The notes under the pieces are model-generated. The model searched no databases. It saw only the letters and a program-made list of their open reading frames with translations, and was not told the DNA's origin. Made by a program: the position numbers and the translations under genes. A stretch of DNA of 64,000 nt from Candidatus Blochmannia vicinus (GTDB lineage: Bacteria; Pseudomonadota; Gammaproteobacteria; Enterobacterales; Enterobacteriaceae): assembly GCF_023586525.1 (NCBI RefSeq), contig NZ_CP097763.1, positions 1-64,000 on the forward strand. The letters are read 5' to 3'. This document shows positions 41,607 to 53,661 of this stretch, piece by piece. The stretch's first letter is position 1; every line of letters starts with the position of its first letter.

Positions 41607-41754
41607 AATTGATTACTTTATAAATTATTAAAACTAATTTTATTTTTAAAAATTTTAAACCTAAATCATTAATATTGTACAAACAATATCAAATCATCTG
41701 TTATTCGATCGTATCGATGACGTTCAATTTAATCGTAATAAGATTATTATAATT

Positions 41755-42336
41755 TCAGTGATTAATTCCTAACCAAATAGAAGAGGTATTAGCATTAATT
41801 CCAAATAAATTTAGAGCTCTAACCACAGTATAGAAAACAACATCATCTATAGTTTTTGGATGTACGTAATATGCAGGAACAGGCGGCATAATTACTGCTC
41901 CAAATTCTGTTAATTTGACCATTGTACGCAAATGTCCCAAATGTAATGGGGTTTCCCTAATCATTAACACTAATCTACGTTTCTCTTTTAATGTTACATC
42001 TGCAACACGACCAATCAACGATGATGTCACTCCCGAACTAATTTCCGACATAGTCTTGATAGAACACGGAGCAATTAACATGCCCAAAGTTGGATACGAT
42101 CCACTAGCAACTGATGCTCCCATATCTTGCGGAGAATGAACAACATCTGCTAATTCATATATAGCTTGTTTATTCATCTTTAATTCTTGCTGTAATGTAA
42201 TCAATGCATTTCGAGTGACAATAAGATGAGATTCTACATTTAAATTACATTTTTTTAATATGGTTAACGCGCGAATCCCATAAACACCCCCAGATGCACC
42301 TGATATTCCTACTACTAAACGTAATTGCTGCTGCAT
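41755..42336 (-). CDS. ubiX: UbiX, flavin prenyltransferase
   Basis: 193 aa from this ATG (E. coli 189). RLVVGISGASGGVYGIRALT at the N-terminus fixes the start; ATGs at 42348 and 42375 give extensions without family match. GSYPTLGMLIAPCSIKTMSE, DVTLKEKRRLVLMIRETPLH and FGAVIMPPVPAYY are typical. It makes prenylated FMN, cofactor of UbiD in ubiquinone synthesis. It stands apart from other ubi genes here and is convergent with the inverse autotransporter. Confidence 0.94.
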   Translation of the reverse strand: MQQQLRLVVGISGASGGVYGIRALTILKKCNLNVESHLIVTRNALITLQQELKMNKQAIYELADVVHSPQDMGASVASGSYPTLGMLIAPCSIKTMSEISSGVTSSLIGRVADVTLKEKRRLVLMIRETPLHLGHLRTMVKLTEFGAVIMPPVPAYYVHPKTIDDVVFYTVVRALNLFGINANTSSIWLGINH

Positions 42337-42673
42337 GATTTTTACCATATTCCATATTAACATAAATAAGCACATAGATAATTCTTTAATAATACAGTAC
42401 TACATAGCGCAACTAATATTTTTTACGTTATAAACTAATAAAAATTACTCATATATCTTATAAGATCTAACCGTCCACATTAAAAATGTATGTCTTTATA
42501 TTTACTATTAATAATAGTATTTACTAATTAACTAAGGTATTAGTAATAATGTAAAAATAAAAAATAAATAAAACATCTAAAATTTTACTTATGTTATTTA
42601 AAAAATAATTTATACCATACCTTATTACATGATCAATAAACAATAATGTTGTTGCTCAATATGAAAAGTTCAC
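42337..42673. other. Spacer between kdsB and ubiX
   Basis: About 340 bp, AT-rich, with no gene, tRNA or notable hairpin on either strand. ubiX and kdsB are not E. coli neighbours, so this is another block junction. Confidence 0.4.
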
Positions 42674-43441
42674 TCAATCATTTCCAAATAACATGTTAAC
42701 ACGTCTCAATGATTCTGGAGTATCTACGCTAATATTAAACACATTATCAATTACTGATACATATATTGTTCCTCCATGCCATAGTACTCTAAGCTGCTCT
42801 AGTTGCTCAAGCTTCTCCAATGGGCTTTTAGTCCATTTAATATAATGATACAAAAAATTAACTTGATATGAATAAATACCGATATGACGTAATAAAATTC
42901 TAGATGGCCTACTATCTGGATGATTATCAAAATATCCCCGATTCCATGGAATCATAGAACGAGAAAAATAAAGAGCATTGTTATTCATGTTTATGACAAC
43001 TTTAACAACATTATTATCACATGCCTCTTTTAAAGAATGCAACGATGTTGCTAAAGTGGCCATACCAGTAGTAGATTTAACCGCATCTAAAGTATTAGCA
43101 ACTTGACGAATCATGATAGGGGAAATTAAAGGCTCATCACCTTGAAGATGCACAATAATTTGATTGTCTGGAAATTTATAATTAGCAGCTACTTCTCCAA
43201 GACGTTCAATTCCTGACTGATGATCAGAACGCGTTAAATATACTTCTCCTGACGATCGTTCTGATTCAACTACCTGAGCTATACGAACGCTATCAGTCGC
43301 GACAATTACTTTATCAGCGCCGGAATCTAAAGCTTTTTCCATAACACGAACAATCATAGGTTTTCCGTGAATATCTGCTAAAGCTTTCCCTGGAAAACGT
43401 GTCGAAAAAAATCGGACAGGTATAATTACTACAAAATTCAT
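42674..43441 (-). CDS. kdsB: CMP-KDO synthetase (3-deoxy-manno-octulosonate cytidylyltransferase)
   Basis: 255 aa (E. coli 248). FVVIIPVRFFSTRFPGKALA, the CTP-binding region, with GKPMIVRVMEKA, VIVATDSVRIA, the metal/nucleotide motif VHLQGDEPLI and RHIGIYSYQ. It activates KDO for transfer to lipid A. AAGGG precedes the ATG. ycaR lies 14 bp upstream and lpxK further up, as in E. coli. Confidence 0.96.
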   Translation of the reverse strand: MNFVVIIPVRFFSTRFPGKALADIHGKPMIVRVMEKALDSGADKVIVATDSVRIAQVVESERSSGEVYLTRSDHQSGIERLGEVAANYKFPDNQIIVHLQGDEPLISPIMIRQVANTLDAVKSTTGMATLATSLHSLKEACDNNVVKVVINMNNNALYFSRSMIPWNRGYFDNHPDSRPSRILLRHIGIYSYQVNFLYHYIKWTKSPLEKLEQLEQLRVLWHGGTIYVSVIDNVFNISVDTPESLRRVNMLFGND

Positions 43442-43455
43442 TTTTTACCCTTTTG

Positions 43456-43623
43456 TCACATAATACTACGAGCATCTTTTTTTAAAAGAACCGGAATTCC
43501 TTTTCGCATCGGAAAAGCTAAATTATCAACGTTACAAATTAACTCTTTTTGTTCTAAATCAAAATATAACTTTGAATAACATATAGGACACACAATTATA
43601 CTTAATAACCGATATCTCATCAT
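43456..43623 (-). CDS. ycaR: YcaR, small Trm112-like protein
   Basis: 55 aa, easily missed because it is short. The complement translates to [18 protein letters not shown], then [20 protein letters not shown] and a short tail ending RSIM. E. coli YcaR (60 aa) has the same layout: LLEIIACPVCNGKL and NLAFPLRDGIPVLL. The CPxC pair is kept. The family (UPF0434/Trm112) often stabilises methyltransferases or other partners; the YcaR role is unclear. It ends 14 bp before kdsB, the conserved E. coli arrangement. Start is ATG 43623 or 43620. Confidence 0.92.
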   Translation of the reverse strand: MMRYRLLSIIVCPICYSKLYFDLEQKELICNVDNLAFPMRKGIPVLLKKDARSIM

Positions 43624-43842
43624 AATATAATAAAGCCACCAAATACTAATTTTTTACGCGTTTTGTATATCCTTATTGCATGCAATTTATTTTAAAAATA
43701 TAAAATAACTCATTACCATGACAATAATTTGTATCACTATATAAATAAATACATTAAATCCTCAATATATAATATATTTGTTGAATTCTAATATACAAAA
43801 CAACTATGTCATTGATAAATGTCGCCATAATGGGGACAACTT

Positions 43843-44853
43843 CTATATATTAGAATTATAATCTTTATAATACCTAATCTTATTCTCTACCGCACATAAC
43901 AAACTATCTGTATCTATTTTATTTATTTTAACCTCCATACGCACATACCACCAGTTATTACGCGCAAAATCTAAGCATTTAACTGCATCTTTTTCAGTCA
44001 TTAATAATATTTCATTTTTTTTAGTCAAAGACGTCAACATTCTTTCATAATATATCTGATGATCAGAAAATGAAATTGTTCTAATAGGAGTAACGCCATA
44101 ATTTTTTAAAGTACCAAAAAACTGTGTAGGATATCCGATTCCTGCTATAGCCACAACATTACTCAAACAATTAAGAGATCTACTTTCTCCTGTTAACATA
44201 TTTATTACAGTACTAGGATATAATTGCATTAATACCTCTCCAGCAAGTCTATCTTCCTTAGATCCATTGACAATAACTGCTTGTACTGTATGTAGTCTGT
44301 TCATTCGCTCACGCATAGGACCCGCTGGTAGCCAACAACCATTTCCAAATCGAAATAAACTATTAACTACTACCCATTCTATATCTCTGAAGAGCGCATA
44401 ATGTTGCAGACCATCATCACTTATTATAATATCCAATTCTTGTATTCGTAATAAAGCAGCAACTGCATCAGCACGTTTCGGAGAAACCGCTACTAAAACT
44501 CCAGTACGTCTCCAAATCAGCATAGGTTCATCGCCACATTCATTACTGTTAGTATTTATATTAATAACAATTGGATAATGCTTTGATTTACCTTTATAAC
44601 CCCGTGAAACAACTCCAACCTTCCAACCACGATATTGCAACTGTTCTACTAACCATAACACCATTGGTGTTTTCCCATTTCCTCCGATTGTTACATTTCC
44701 TATAATCACTATTGGCACCGAGAATCTGTATACTTTACGCCATCCATGCTGATAACTAATGCGATTAAGCGTACTCACTAACCCATATAGCCAAGAAAAT
44801 GGGAGCAAAAATAAATAACACAATGATGACCTAAACCAAATACAAGTAAACAT
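43843..44853 (-). CDS. lpxK: Tetraacyldisaccharide 4'-kinase
   Basis: 336 aa (E. coli 328). N-terminal membrane-associated helix, then the P-loop VIIGNVTIGGNGKTP, GVVSRGYKGKSKHYP, the conserved ISDDGLQHYALFRDIE, and a late EKDAVKC. It phosphorylates the 4' position of the lipid A precursor at the inner membrane. The ATG shares one base with the msbA stop (TAATG), so the pair is translationally coupled, as in the E. coli msbA-lpxK operon. Confidence 0.95.
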   Translation of the reverse strand: MFTCIWFRSSLCYLFLLPFSWLYGLVSTLNRISYQHGWRKVYRFSVPIVIIGNVTIGGNGKTPMVLWLVEQLQYRGWKVGVVSRGYKGKSKHYPIVININTNSNECGDEPMLIWRRTGVLVAVSPKRADAVAALLRIQELDIIISDDGLQHYALFRDIEWVVVNSLFRFGNGCWLPAGPMRERMNRLHTVQAVIVNGSKEDRLAGEVLMQLYPSTVINMLTGESRSLNCLSNVVAIAGIGYPTQFFGTLKNYGVTPIRTISFSDHQIYYERMLTSLTKKNEILLMTEKDAVKCLDFARNNWWYVRMEVKINKIDTDSLLCAVENKIRYYKDYNSNI

Positions 44854-46604
44854 TAAGAAAATTGTAATCTATATAATTGAGCATAAATCCCTTGGTGACG
44901 TATCAAAACTTTATGTACACCACGTTCTATAATATAACCATTTTCAATCACCAATATTTCATCCGCATTTTCAATAGTAGATAACCGATGCGCTATAATC
45001 AATGACGTTCTATTTTCTTTCAATGCATCAAGTGATTTATTAATAACATACTCTGATGCAGCATCTAAAGCAGAAGTAGCTTCATCAAAAATTAAAATCG
45101 GACAATTTCTTAATAAAGCACGTGCAATAGCAATACGTTGACGTTGTCCGCTGGATAACAAAATACCATTTTCACCTACAATAGTGTCCAATCCATTTTT
45201 CATTTTAGAAATAAAATCCATAGCACACGCCATGTGAGCTGCAGTTTCAATGGATTCTCTAGAATAAACATTCTTACGTGCATATGCTATATTATTAGCA
45301 ATAGTATCATTAAATAAATGAACATGTTGAGATACTATAGCTACTTGATTACGTAAGGAAGAGAGTTTATAATCATTTAAGTTAAAACCATCAAGCAATA
45401 TACGTCCTTTGTTTATATCATAAAACCGAGTTAATAAATTTACGATAGTAGATTTTCCAGAACCAGACCGCCCCACTAAAGCAACAGTTTTCCCTGCTTC
45501 AATAGCAAAATTAATTTTATAAAGCGATGGTGTATTTTTATCAGGATAAAAAAAAGTAACGTTGTCAAAAACAATATGTCCCTTTACTCGTTTAATATTA
45601 AGTGTACCTCGATCTTTTTCTGTTTCTAAATCCAGAATAGAAAATAAAGTTTGACAAGCTGCCATTCCACGTTGGAATTGAGCGCTAACATTAGTCAAAG
45701 ATTTTAATGGCTTCATCAAAACTATCATAGATGAAAAAATAACAGTAATCGTTCCAGCAGTAAGCATTTCCATAACACTTGGAATACTAGCTGCATACAG
45801 TACGCACGCTAATGCTAATGATGCAAGAAATTGGATCAACGGATCAAAAATAGATGAAGTTTGTACCATCTTCATACTTTGCTGTCTCATACAATTACTT
45901 ACATGATTAAATCGATCTTTCTCTGTATGTTGACCTCCAAACACTAACACTTCTTTATGTCCTTTAAGCATTTGTTCAGCGCTGCTAGTTAATTGACCCA
46001 TAGCGCTCTGCATCTTTTTACTGATTGCTCTAAATCTATAAGACACGAATTTAATAGTGATAGACACTATGGGGGCAATTAATATCAACACTAATGATAA
46101 TTGCCAACTATAATAAAACATCATGATACATAAACCAATAATAGATGCCCCTTCTCGAATAACGGTGATTAAAGCTCCAGAAGAAGAAGAAGCAACTTGA
46201 TCAGAATCATAAGTAATTCTAGATACCAACGTGCCGGTAGATTGTTTTACAAAAAACGAAACTGGCATATTCATGATATGCTTAAACAATGCACGTCTCA
46301 TCTGCATTACTACTTTTCCAGATACCCAGGATATACAATAAGTGGAAGCAAACCCGCTAAACCCACGAACACCCATCAATCCAACTAAAGCTAATGGCAT
46401 CCATACAAATACATCTCTATTGGCTCTTCCAAATCCATCATCAAGTAAAGGTTTTAATAAAGCTAACATTAAAGCATCACTTGTTGCATTTAAAATTAAA
46501 GTAATAGTTGCAACAACCAACCCTATTCTAAAAGGAAAAATTATTGGCCAGAGACGACGAAAAGTTTGCCAAGTAGAGGAATAATTTTTGTTGTACCGCG
46601 ACAT
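44853..46604 (-). CDS. msbA: MsbA, lipid A-core flippase (ABC transporter)
   Basis: 583 aa (E. coli 582). Six-helix half-transporter domain (about 20-310), then the nucleotide-binding domain: Walker A GRSGSGKST (378-386), Q-loop IVSQHVHLFN, signature LSSGQRQRIAIARALL (from 483), Walker B PILIFDEATSALD and the H-loop IIAHRLSTI. The signature is LSSGQ rather than the usual LSGGQ. It flips lipid A-core across the inner membrane as a homodimer. AGGGA precedes the ATG. It overlaps lpxK by one base. Confidence 0.96.
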   Translation of the reverse strand: MSRYNKNYSSTWQTFRRLWPIIFPFRIGLVVATITLILNATSDALMLALLKPLLDDGFGRANRDVFVWMPLALVGLMGVRGFSGFASTYCISWVSGKVVMQMRRALFKHIMNMPVSFFVKQSTGTLVSRITYDSDQVASSSSGALITVIREGASIIGLCIMMFYYSWQLSLVLILIAPIVSITIKFVSYRFRAISKKMQSAMGQLTSSAEQMLKGHKEVLVFGGQHTEKDRFNHVSNCMRQQSMKMVQTSSIFDPLIQFLASLALACVLYAASIPSVMEMLTAGTITVIFSSMIVLMKPLKSLTNVSAQFQRGMAACQTLFSILDLETEKDRGTLNIKRVKGHIVFDNVTFFYPDKNTPSLYKINFAIEAGKTVALVGRSGSGKSTIVNLLTRFYDINKGRILLDGFNLNDYKLSSLRNQVAIVSQHVHLFNDTIANNIAYARKNVYSRESIETAAHMACAMDFISKMKNGLDTIVGENGILLSSGQRQRIAIARALLRNCPILIFDEATSALDAASEYVINKSLDALKENRTSLIIAHRLSTIENADEILVIENGYIIERGVHKVLIRHQGIYAQLYRLQFS

Positions 46605-46947
46605 TTATGTCCCTGACACCAGAGTTTATTTATGATAAAACATACAGATAAATCTCACTTAACACAACTACAGATAGATATAGCACGGTTTAAAATTTAT
46701 CAAATATCTCCAGTATAAACTCTTACGAAATACACCATGTTAAAATATAAACACTACCATATCTATACACGTTTACTATTTCCTATTATATATTTCTATA
46801 TGAATCATATAGAAATATGAACACAAATACTACATGTATATCACCACAATTTTCATTTATTTTTATATTTATAATTTACTGACATCCTCCTTGACGTAAT
46901 ATACCAATAAATTAACATATATACCAAAAATACTTACAATATAGTAG
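46605..46947. other. Spacer rpsA/msbA; ancestral ihfB site, with a hairpin
   Basis: 343 bp without a gene. E. coli has ihfB here, directly after rpsA. A hairpin with 13-bp arms and a 3-nt loop (46790-46818, TATTTCTATATG-aat-CATATAGAAATA at its core) lies ~130 bp after the rpsA stop and may end its transcript; there is no T tract. Confidence 0.45.
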
Positions 46948-48639
46948 TTATTCACTTTTAGTTGCTGCTTTAAATGCCTCCACCATAACATTAGAAAAAT
47001 TTTTATCTTTCTCTTTGCTATGATTCCCAACAATATTTATTTCCGATTGTTTATTTAAATCACGTGTATTATATTCAGATAAAGTAACAATCCTATTTTT
47101 TCGATCTACTCCATCTAATATTGCCTGTATATCATTTCCTACATGTAATGTAGTATACATTATTTTATCAATAGACTTATTATGTGATGCATCAGTCATG
47201 CATAAATATCCAGTTACAGCATTATCACCCAATGTTACAGTTATTCCCTTTTCATCTATAGAAATTATTCTTCCAGATACTATACTTCCTTTTTTATGAG
47301 CAACCAAATAGATATTTAAAGGATCTTCTGTTAATTGCTTAACGCCTAAAGAAATACGTTCCCGTTCAGCATCTACTTGTAAAACCACTGCCATTATTTC
47401 ATCACCTTTTTTATACTTATTTACAGCTTCTTCATTGGATAAATACCAAGAAATATCAGAAAGATGCACTAATCCATCAATACCTCCTTCTAATCCTATA
47501 AAAATGCCGAAATCAGTAATCGATTTTATTCTCCCCATAACTCGATCACCTCTATTATACATGTCTGCAAACTTCTGCCATGGATTAACTTTACATTGTT
47601 TTAACCCTAAAGAAATTCTTCGACGCTCCTCATCAATGTTCAATACCATTACTTCAACAGATTCCCCTATAGTTACTACTTTAGAAGGATGAATATTTTT
47701 ATTAGTCCAATCCATTTCAGACACATGCACCAATCCTTCTATCCCTCCCTCAATTTCAATAAAACACCCATAATCAGTTAAATTAGTCACTTTTCCTATT
47801 AATTTATTTCCTTCTTGATAACGCTTAATAATTGCTGTCCATGGATCTTCGCTTAATTGCTTAAGACCTAAAGACACACGAATACGCTCTCGGTCAAATT
47901 TTAATACCTTTACAATAATTTCATCTCCAACGTTTACTATATCGCTAGGATGTTTAACGCGTTTCCACGCCATATCAGTAATATGTAGCAATCCATCCAC
48001 TCCTCCTAAGTCGATAAAAGCGCCATAATCAGTTAAGTTTTTTACTATCCCTTTAATTTCTATTCCTTCATGTAATTTATTTAATAATTGATCACGTTCA
48101 ACACTATTTTCAGATTCAATCACGGCACGACGAGACACTACAACATTATTACGTTTATGATCTAATTTAATTACTTTAAATTCCAACTCTTGTCCATCTA
48201 AAAATGAAGTATCACGTATTGGTTTAACATCTACCAAAGAACCAGGTAAAAAGGCGCGTACTCCGTTTACTTCAACAGTAAACCCTCCCTTTACTTTACC
48301 GTTAATAATTCCCGTAACGGTAGTCATTTCTTGATATGCTTGTTCTAATAATAACCAAGATTCATAACGTTTGGCTTTTTCACGAGACAACACAGTCTCT
48401 CCAAATCCATCTTCTACCGCATCCAATGTAACATCAACATAATCACCTACTGAAACTTCTAATTCTCCTTGAGAATTATAAAATTGCCCGATAGGAATAG
48501 CAGATTCTGATTTTAATCCTGCATCGACTAATACAATATCTTTCGAAATCGAAACTACAACCCCATGAACAATAGATCCAGGACAAGTTTCTGTTTTTTT
48601 TAAAGATTCTTCAAATAGCTGAGCAAATGATTCTGTCAT
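46948..48639 (-). CDS. rpsA: 30S ribosomal protein S1
   Basis: 563 aa from the ATG at 48639 (E. coli 557), whose product [20 protein letters not shown] is the family N-terminus. A TTG 15 bp upstream is not needed. Six S1 (OB-fold) repeats are visible, e.g. [40 protein letters not shown] and [21 protein letters not shown]1 brings mRNA to the 30S subunit, especially where Shine-Dalgarno sequences are weak, as in many genes here. cmk lies upstream; ihfB is missing downstream. Confidence 0.97.
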   Translation of the reverse strand: MTESFAQLFEESLKKTETCPGSIVHGVVVSISKDIVLVDAGLKSESAIPIGQFYNSQGELEVSVGDYVDVTLDAVEDGFGETVLSREKAKRYESWLLLEQAYQEMTTVTGIINGKVKGGFTVEVNGVRAFLPGSLVDVKPIRDTSFLDGQELEFKVIKLDHKRNNVVVSRRAVIESENSVERDQLLNKLHEGIEIKGIVKNLTDYGAFIDLGGVDGLLHITDMAWKRVKHPSDIVNVGDEIIVKVLKFDRERIRVSLGLKQLSEDPWTAIIKRYQEGNKLIGKVTNLTDYGCFIEIEGGIEGLVHVSEMDWTNKNIHPSKVVTIGESVEVMVLNIDEERRRISLGLKQCKVNPWQKFADMYNRGDRVMGRIKSITDFGIFIGLEGGIDGLVHLSDISWYLSNEEAVNKYKKGDEIMAVVLQVDAERERISLGVKQLTEDPLNIYLVAHKKGSIVSGRIISIDEKGITVTLGDNAVTGYLCMTDASHNKSIDKIMYTTLHVGNDIQAILDGVDRKNRIVTLSEYNTRDLNKQSEINIVGNHSKEKDKNFSNVMVEAFKAATKSE

Positions 48640-48714
48640 CTTTATAATCTTCAATTTTTAATTAACATCCATCATATATCCATTCTTGATGAAGTTATAA
48701 CAAATATCTCATCA

Positions 48715-49434
48715 CTATCCTTGATTATGAGTAGTATTATATAGCACTGTTGATGATAATACTAGACTCTCTCTAATATACATAAGTACTTTAGTTTTTA
48801 CTTCTTCTGCAGATAAATGAGTTGAATCTAACATTAATGAATCAATCGCAGGAATCAACGGCGCTAATTTTCGATTATAATCACGTTCGTCTCGTTCTCT
48901 TATTTGCGATAATAAAGTTCTAAAATTAACATTAAAACTTTTATTATGCAACTGATGTAACCTGCGACTCTTTCTTTCTTTAAAAGAAGCATACAGAAAA
49001 ATTTTTAACATTGCACTAGGAAAAACTACCGTTCCCATATCACGTCCATCAGCAACAAGTCCTGGATACTTACAAAATGTACGTTGATACATCAACAAAT
49101 TTTTACGTACTTGATAAAAAGTAGCAATTTTAGACGCATAATTTCCTATATTTTCTGTAAAAATATTTTTTTTAACTTCCTTACCATTTAATGATATTAT
49201 AAATCTATTTTTACTATTTATAAAAGCTATGTGTATAGTGTCAATAAGTACTGCTATTTTTTCTTCATGGTTAATATTAATTTTGTTTTCTAAAGCTATT
49301 AACGCTAAAATTCGATAAATAACTCCTGAATCTAATAGATTCCATCCAAGAATTTTCGCCAACTGTCTCGATAGGGTTCCTTTGCCTACTCCACTTGGCC
49401 CATCAATAGTGATAACCGGAAATATGTTGTTCAC
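48715..49434 (-). CDS. cmk: Cytidylate kinase
   Basis: 239 aa from a GTG start, with AAGGAGA seven to eight bases upstream. A TTG at 49458 would put that ribosome site inside the gene. The P-loop [44 protein letters not shown] and [19 protein letters not shown] match E. coli Cmk (227 aa). It phosphorylates CMP and dCMP. The order cmk-rpsA is as in E. coli. Confidence 0.95.
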   Translation of the reverse strand: MNNIFPVITIDGPSGVGKGTLSRQLAKILGWNLLDSGVIYRILALIALENKININHEEKIAVLIDTIHIAFINSKNRFIISLNGKEVKKNIFTENIGNYASKIATFYQVRKNLLMYQRTFCKYPGLVADGRDMGTVVFPSAMLKIFLYASFKERKSRRLHQLHNKSFNVNFRTLLSQIRERDERDYNRKLAPLIPAIDSLMLDSTHLSAEEVKTKVLMYIRESLVLSSTVLYNTTHNQG

Positions 49435-49569
49435 ACACGATCTCCTTATAGCGAACAATACTCATTATGATGAAATTGAATTTCACATATTTTATAAAAC
49501 CTTAATAATCATAAACCCTAATATATATAACATATATTTACATATACGCGCCGCACACCATATAAAATA

Positions 49570-50871
49570 CTACCGCAATACACTTATACTAAATAATTGC
49601 ATAAAAAAATTAGGAAAAGTTTTATATGTACATTGAGGATCATGAATTACAATAGGAACATCTGATAATGCTGCTAAAGAAAAGCACATTGCTATACGAT
49701 GATCATTGTAAGTATTAATATAAGCCGATTTTATTTTAATTGGAGGGGTTATTTTTAAATAATCATAGCCCTCCACTACTTTTGCTCCTATTTTCCTCAA
49801 TTCAGTAGTCATCGCAATTAGTCGATCACTCTCTTTAACTCTCCAATTATAAATATTACGTAATGTTGTAGGACCATTACTAACAAATAAGGCAGTAGTA
49901 GCAAGAGTCATTGCTGAATCAGGAATATCATTAACATCTAAATCAACTGCATTAAGATCAGATCCACGAGTACATTCTATATAATTATCGTGCCACGAAA
50001 TCTTTGCTCCCATCCTTTCTAATATATTAGCAAAATAAATATCTCCCTGTTTACTATGTTTCCCAACACCTATAACTCGAACAGTCCCTCCTTTGATAGC
50101 TGCAGCTGCTAAAAAATAAGAAGCGCTCGAAGCATCTCCTTCCACTAAGTAATGCTCAGGTGATTGATATACTGAATTTCCTTTACAATAAAAAATACGA
50201 TAATTTTCATCATGCTCTATATTAATCCCAAAATTCTTCATAAGAGATAAAGTAATATCAATATAAGGTCTGGATACTAATGTGCCTTCTACCTTAATAT
50301 AAGTATCTCGAGGAGCCAATGGAGCCATCATAAGAATAGACGACAAAAATTGACTAGAAATACTGCCTTGAATAGAAATCTCACCTCCATAATACCCTCC
50401 ACATAAACGCACCGGAGGATAATTATCACGTTCCATATAATCAATATTAGCTCCTCCTTGTCTTAAAGCCTCTACTAAGTGTAAAATAGGTCTATCTTTC
50501 ATACGAGGATAGCCAGTAAGAACAACATTCTGTGGCTTTATAGACAATGCTGCAATAAGAGGTCTCATAGCAGTTCCAGCATTACCTAGAGATAAAACTA
50601 ATTGGTTATCGCTTTTTGATTGCAAAGCACCACCAATCCCATTAATCTCACAATTTTTTCTATCACTTGAAAGACGATATATTACCCCTAAATCACGCAA
50701 CGCGTCTAACATGAAACGTACATCATCACTATCCAATAAATTAATTAATTTAGTAATACCTACAGATTGAGCTGCTAGCAATAACGCTCGATTTGATATA
50801 CTTTTAGAACCGGGAAGATAAACATTTCCCTGTATTTTCTTGATAGGAGCTAATTTAATAAAATTATTCAC
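49570..50871 (-). CDS. aroA: 5-enolpyruvylshikimate-3-phosphate synthase
   Basis: 433 aa (E. coli 427), starting at GTG (50871). There is no nearby ATG in frame. PEP/S3P-binding blocks: [93 protein letters not shown] and [15 protein letters not shown]. It is the sixth step of the shikimate pathway, relevant to tyrosine/phenylalanine supply to an insect host if this is such a symbiont. serC lies upstream, as in E. coli. Confidence 0.97.
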   Translation of the reverse strand: MNNFIKLAPIKKIQGNVYLPGSKSISNRALLLAAQSVGITKLINLLDSDDVRFMLDALRDLGVIYRLSSDRKNCEINGIGGALQSKSDNQLVLSLGNAGTAMRPLIAALSIKPQNVVLTGYPRMKDRPILHLVEALRQGGANIDYMERDNYPPVRLCGGYYGGEISIQGSISSQFLSSILMMAPLAPRDTYIKVEGTLVSRPYIDITLSLMKNFGINIEHDENYRIFYCKGNSVYQSPEHYLVEGDASSASYFLAAAAIKGGTVRVIGVGKHSKQGDIYFANILERMGAKISWHDNYIECTRGSDLNAVDLDVNDIPDSAMTLATTALFVSNGPTTLRNIYNWRVKESDRLIAMTTELRKIGAKVVEGYDYLKITPPIKIKSAYINTYNDHRIAMCFSLAALSDVPIVIHDPQCTYKTFPNFFMQLFSISVLR

Positions 50872-51004
50872 ATTTCACCAACTTTTATAAAAATTAGATT
50901 TAATTTAAAAAATTAATAACTCGTTTATCATTTGATAACAAGCATACACACCAATTGTGTTAAACACATAATGCATTTGTGAAAAACATCTCTATACATC
51001 TAAT

Positions 51005-52093
51005 TTAACTATATTTCTCAGAAAATAATTTCATAAATTCAACTAATTTTTGTACACCTTCTAATGTCATGGCGTTATATAATGATGCTCTCATACCCCC
51101 AACTATTCTGTGTCCTTGTAGCCCACGTAATCCAAAACATATTGACTCTTTTAAAAAAATATTATCCAATTTATTATTTTTTAAAAAGAAAGGGACATTC
51201 ATGCAGGAGCGATTAGATACATCAACATTATTGAAATAAAAATTACTAGAATCAATAGCATTATATAAAAAATCTGATTTCTCTTGATTACGTTTATTAA
51301 TTTTTTTTAATCCTCCTTGCTTTTTTAACCATTTAAATATTAAACTAGCAACGTACCAAGACATAGTCGCAGGTGTGTTAAACATTGAACAATTATCAAC
51401 TAAAATTTTATAGTTCAAAATAGAAGGAATTTCCTGACGAGGGATTTTTAGTAAATCTTTTCTAATAATAACTACTGTTAAACCGGCTATACCAATGTTC
51501 TTCTGAGCTGCAGCATAAACTATACCAAAACGGCTTATATTAATCGGACTCGACAATAAAGTTGAAGAACAATCTGCTATCACTATTTTATCATAAAAAT
51601 TTGGAGTTTCATATATAGCTATACCATCAATAGTTTCATTAGGACAATAATGTATATAAATACTATTTGTAGCAACATCCCATTTAGATATAGGCTGAAT
51701 ATTATATAACCCATTTTTTTTATTAGACACATTTATTATACGTGGATCACAGTATTTTTTTGCTTCTATCGCTGCACTGTATGCCCAATACCCAGTGTTT
51801 ATATAATCAACGTTATCTGAAGATGTTTTCAACAAATTCATAGGAATTGCTGAAAATTGAGCTCGAGCGCCACCATGACAAAACAGTACTTCATAATTTT
51901 CTGGAATATCGAGCAAATCACATATATCTTGTTTCGCGTCTTGCATTAATTGTAAAAATTCTTCGCTGCGATGACTTATCTCCATCACAGATATACCCAT
52001 GTTCTTCCAATTATATAATTCTTTTTTAATTTGTCTTAGAACTTGTTTTGGCAACGTTGATGGGCCTGCGCTGAAATTAAATATCTTATTCAT
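51005..52093 (-). CDS. serC: Phosphoserine aminotransferase
   Basis: 362 aa, equal to E. coli. [52 protein letters not shown], the PLP-lysine region [20 protein letters not shown], and [19 protein letters not shown]. It acts in serine and in pyridoxal phosphate biosynthesis. It heads the serC-aroA pair, with a 133-bp gap between. Confidence 0.97.
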   Translation of the reverse strand: MNKIFNFSAGPSTLPKQVLRQIKKELYNWKNMGISVMEISHRSEEFLQLMQDAKQDICDLLDIPENYEVLFCHGGARAQFSAIPMNLLKTSSDNVDYINTGYWAYSAAIEAKKYCDPRIINVSNKKNGLYNIQPISKWDVATNSIYIHYCPNETIDGIAIYETPNFYDKIVIADCSSTLLSSPINISRFGIVYAAAQKNIGIAGLTVVIIRKDLLKIPRQEIPSILNYKILVDNCSMFNTPATMSWYVASLIFKWLKKQGGLKKINKRNQEKSDFLYNAIDSSNFYFNNVDVSNRSCMNVPFFLKNNKLDNIFLKESICFGLRGLQGHRIVGGMRASLYNAMTLEGVQKLVEFMKLFSEKYS

Positions 52094-52374
52094 ATAATGA
52101 GTTATTAAAAATACTTAAATTAATAAAATAACATTCTTCACAATAAACTATCATAACAACAATATTAAAAATATCTCCATCATAAACAGTTAATTACACT
52201 TTATACTTATAAAAATAAAATATAAACATAATGCATACATTTAACCACTATTAAACCTCAATCACATAATTACTAATAATAAATAATATATAAATATAAC
52301 TCCCCAAGTTTTGATAAAAACGGTAAACACAAAATTTTTTAAAAATAGTTTTGAAAATAAAGCAAGAAATCCAT

Positions 52375-53661
52375 TTAATTAATATGTGTTATCCCATTCA
52401 TATACGGATACAACACTGAAGGAATCGCTATGCGCCCATCTTCCAATTGGTAATTTTCAAGCACGGCCGCTAATGCCCTACCTACTGCTACTCCAGAAGC
52501 ATTTAAAGTGTGCAAAAACTTCGTTTTCCTATGAGTCTTTCCCCGATAGCGTGCTCTTATACGACGTGCTTGGAAATCTCCAACATTCGAACAAGAAGAA
52601 ATCTCACAATAAGTATTACATGCTGGAAGCCATACTTCTAAATCGTATGTTTTACAAGAAGAAAATCCAATATTCCCCGTACATAACAACATTTTTCTAT
52701 ATGGTAACTTAAGTAATTGTAAGACTTGTTCTGCATGACCAGTGATTTCTTCTAATGTCTGCATAGATTTATCTGGATGAACTATTTGCACTAATTCAAC
52801 TTTATCAAATTGATGCATTCTAATCAACCCACGAGTATTATGACCATATGATCCAGCTTCAGAACGAAAACATGGAGTATGAGCAATCATTTTAATTGGT
52901 AATTCTTTTTCATCAAGAATTACATCACGAACTAAATTTATTAACGGTACTTCAGCAGTAGGTATTAACGTATAAGAATTAGTTTCAGATCCTAGATGCT
53001 TAATATGAAATAAATCTTTATAAAATTTTGGTAATTGACCTGAGCCATATAAAGACATTTCATTTACTAGATATGGCAAGTAATACTCTTCATACCCATG
53101 GCATTTAGTATGTAAATCTATCATAAATTGAGATAAAGCACGGTGTAAATGTGCAATTTGTCCTTTCATTACAACAAAACGCGACCCAGTTAACTTCGTT
53201 GCGTCAGAAAAACTTAAACCATTAGTTAACGCACCTAGTTCCGTATGATCTTGTAATGGGAAATTATATTGACCTGGTTCTCCCCATCGCATTATTTCTA
53301 AATTATCTTGATCACTAAACCCATAAGGCACTTGATCATCTGGAATATTTGGTAAAGACAATTCATACTGTCTAATTATTTTCTGTAACGTTTTACTTTC
53401 TAACTTAAGTGAAGTTAATTTTTTTCCTAAAATATATGCTTCTTGACGCAAAAACTCCACATTTTCTCCGTGCATCTTGGCTATTCCTATAATTTTAGCC
53501 TTAACTTTGCGTTCAGTCTGTAAGCTTTCAGTTTTTTTCTGTAAAATTTTGCGTAAACTCTCTTGTTGACGAAATTTATCAGTATTAAATATAAATTTTC
53601 TACGAGCAAGTTTTTTAATAACTACATCAAGATTACTACGCAATAAATTGGGATCTAGCAT
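52375..53661 (-). CDS. serS: Seryl-tRNA synthetase
   Basis: 428 aa (E. coli 430). N-terminal long antiparallel coiled coil (about 30-105), then the class II core: [17 protein letters not shown], motif 2 [40 protein letters not shown] and motif 3 [12 protein letters not shown]. It charges tRNA-Ser (and tRNA-Sec where present). E. coli order lolA-rarA-serS is kept except that rarA is lost. Confidence 0.97.
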   Translation of the reverse strand: MLDPNLLRSNLDVVIKKLARRKFIFNTDKFRQQESLRKILQKKTESLQTERKVKAKIIGIAKMHGENVEFLRQEAYILGKKLTSLKLESKTLQKIIRQYELSLPNIPDDQVPYGFSDQDNLEIMRWGEPGQYNFPLQDHTELGALTNGLSFSDATKLTGSRFVVMKGQIAHLHRALSQFMIDLHTKCHGYEEYYLPYLVNEMSLYGSGQLPKFYKDLFHIKHLGSETNSYTLIPTAEVPLINLVRDVILDEKELPIKMIAHTPCFRSEAGSYGHNTRGLIRMHQFDKVELVQIVHPDKSMQTLEEITGHAEQVLQLLKLPYRKMLLCTGNIGFSSCKTYDLEVWLPACNTYCEISSCSNVGDFQARRIRARYRGKTHRKTKFLHTLNASGVAVGRALAAVLENYQLEDGRIAIPSVLYPYMNGITHIN

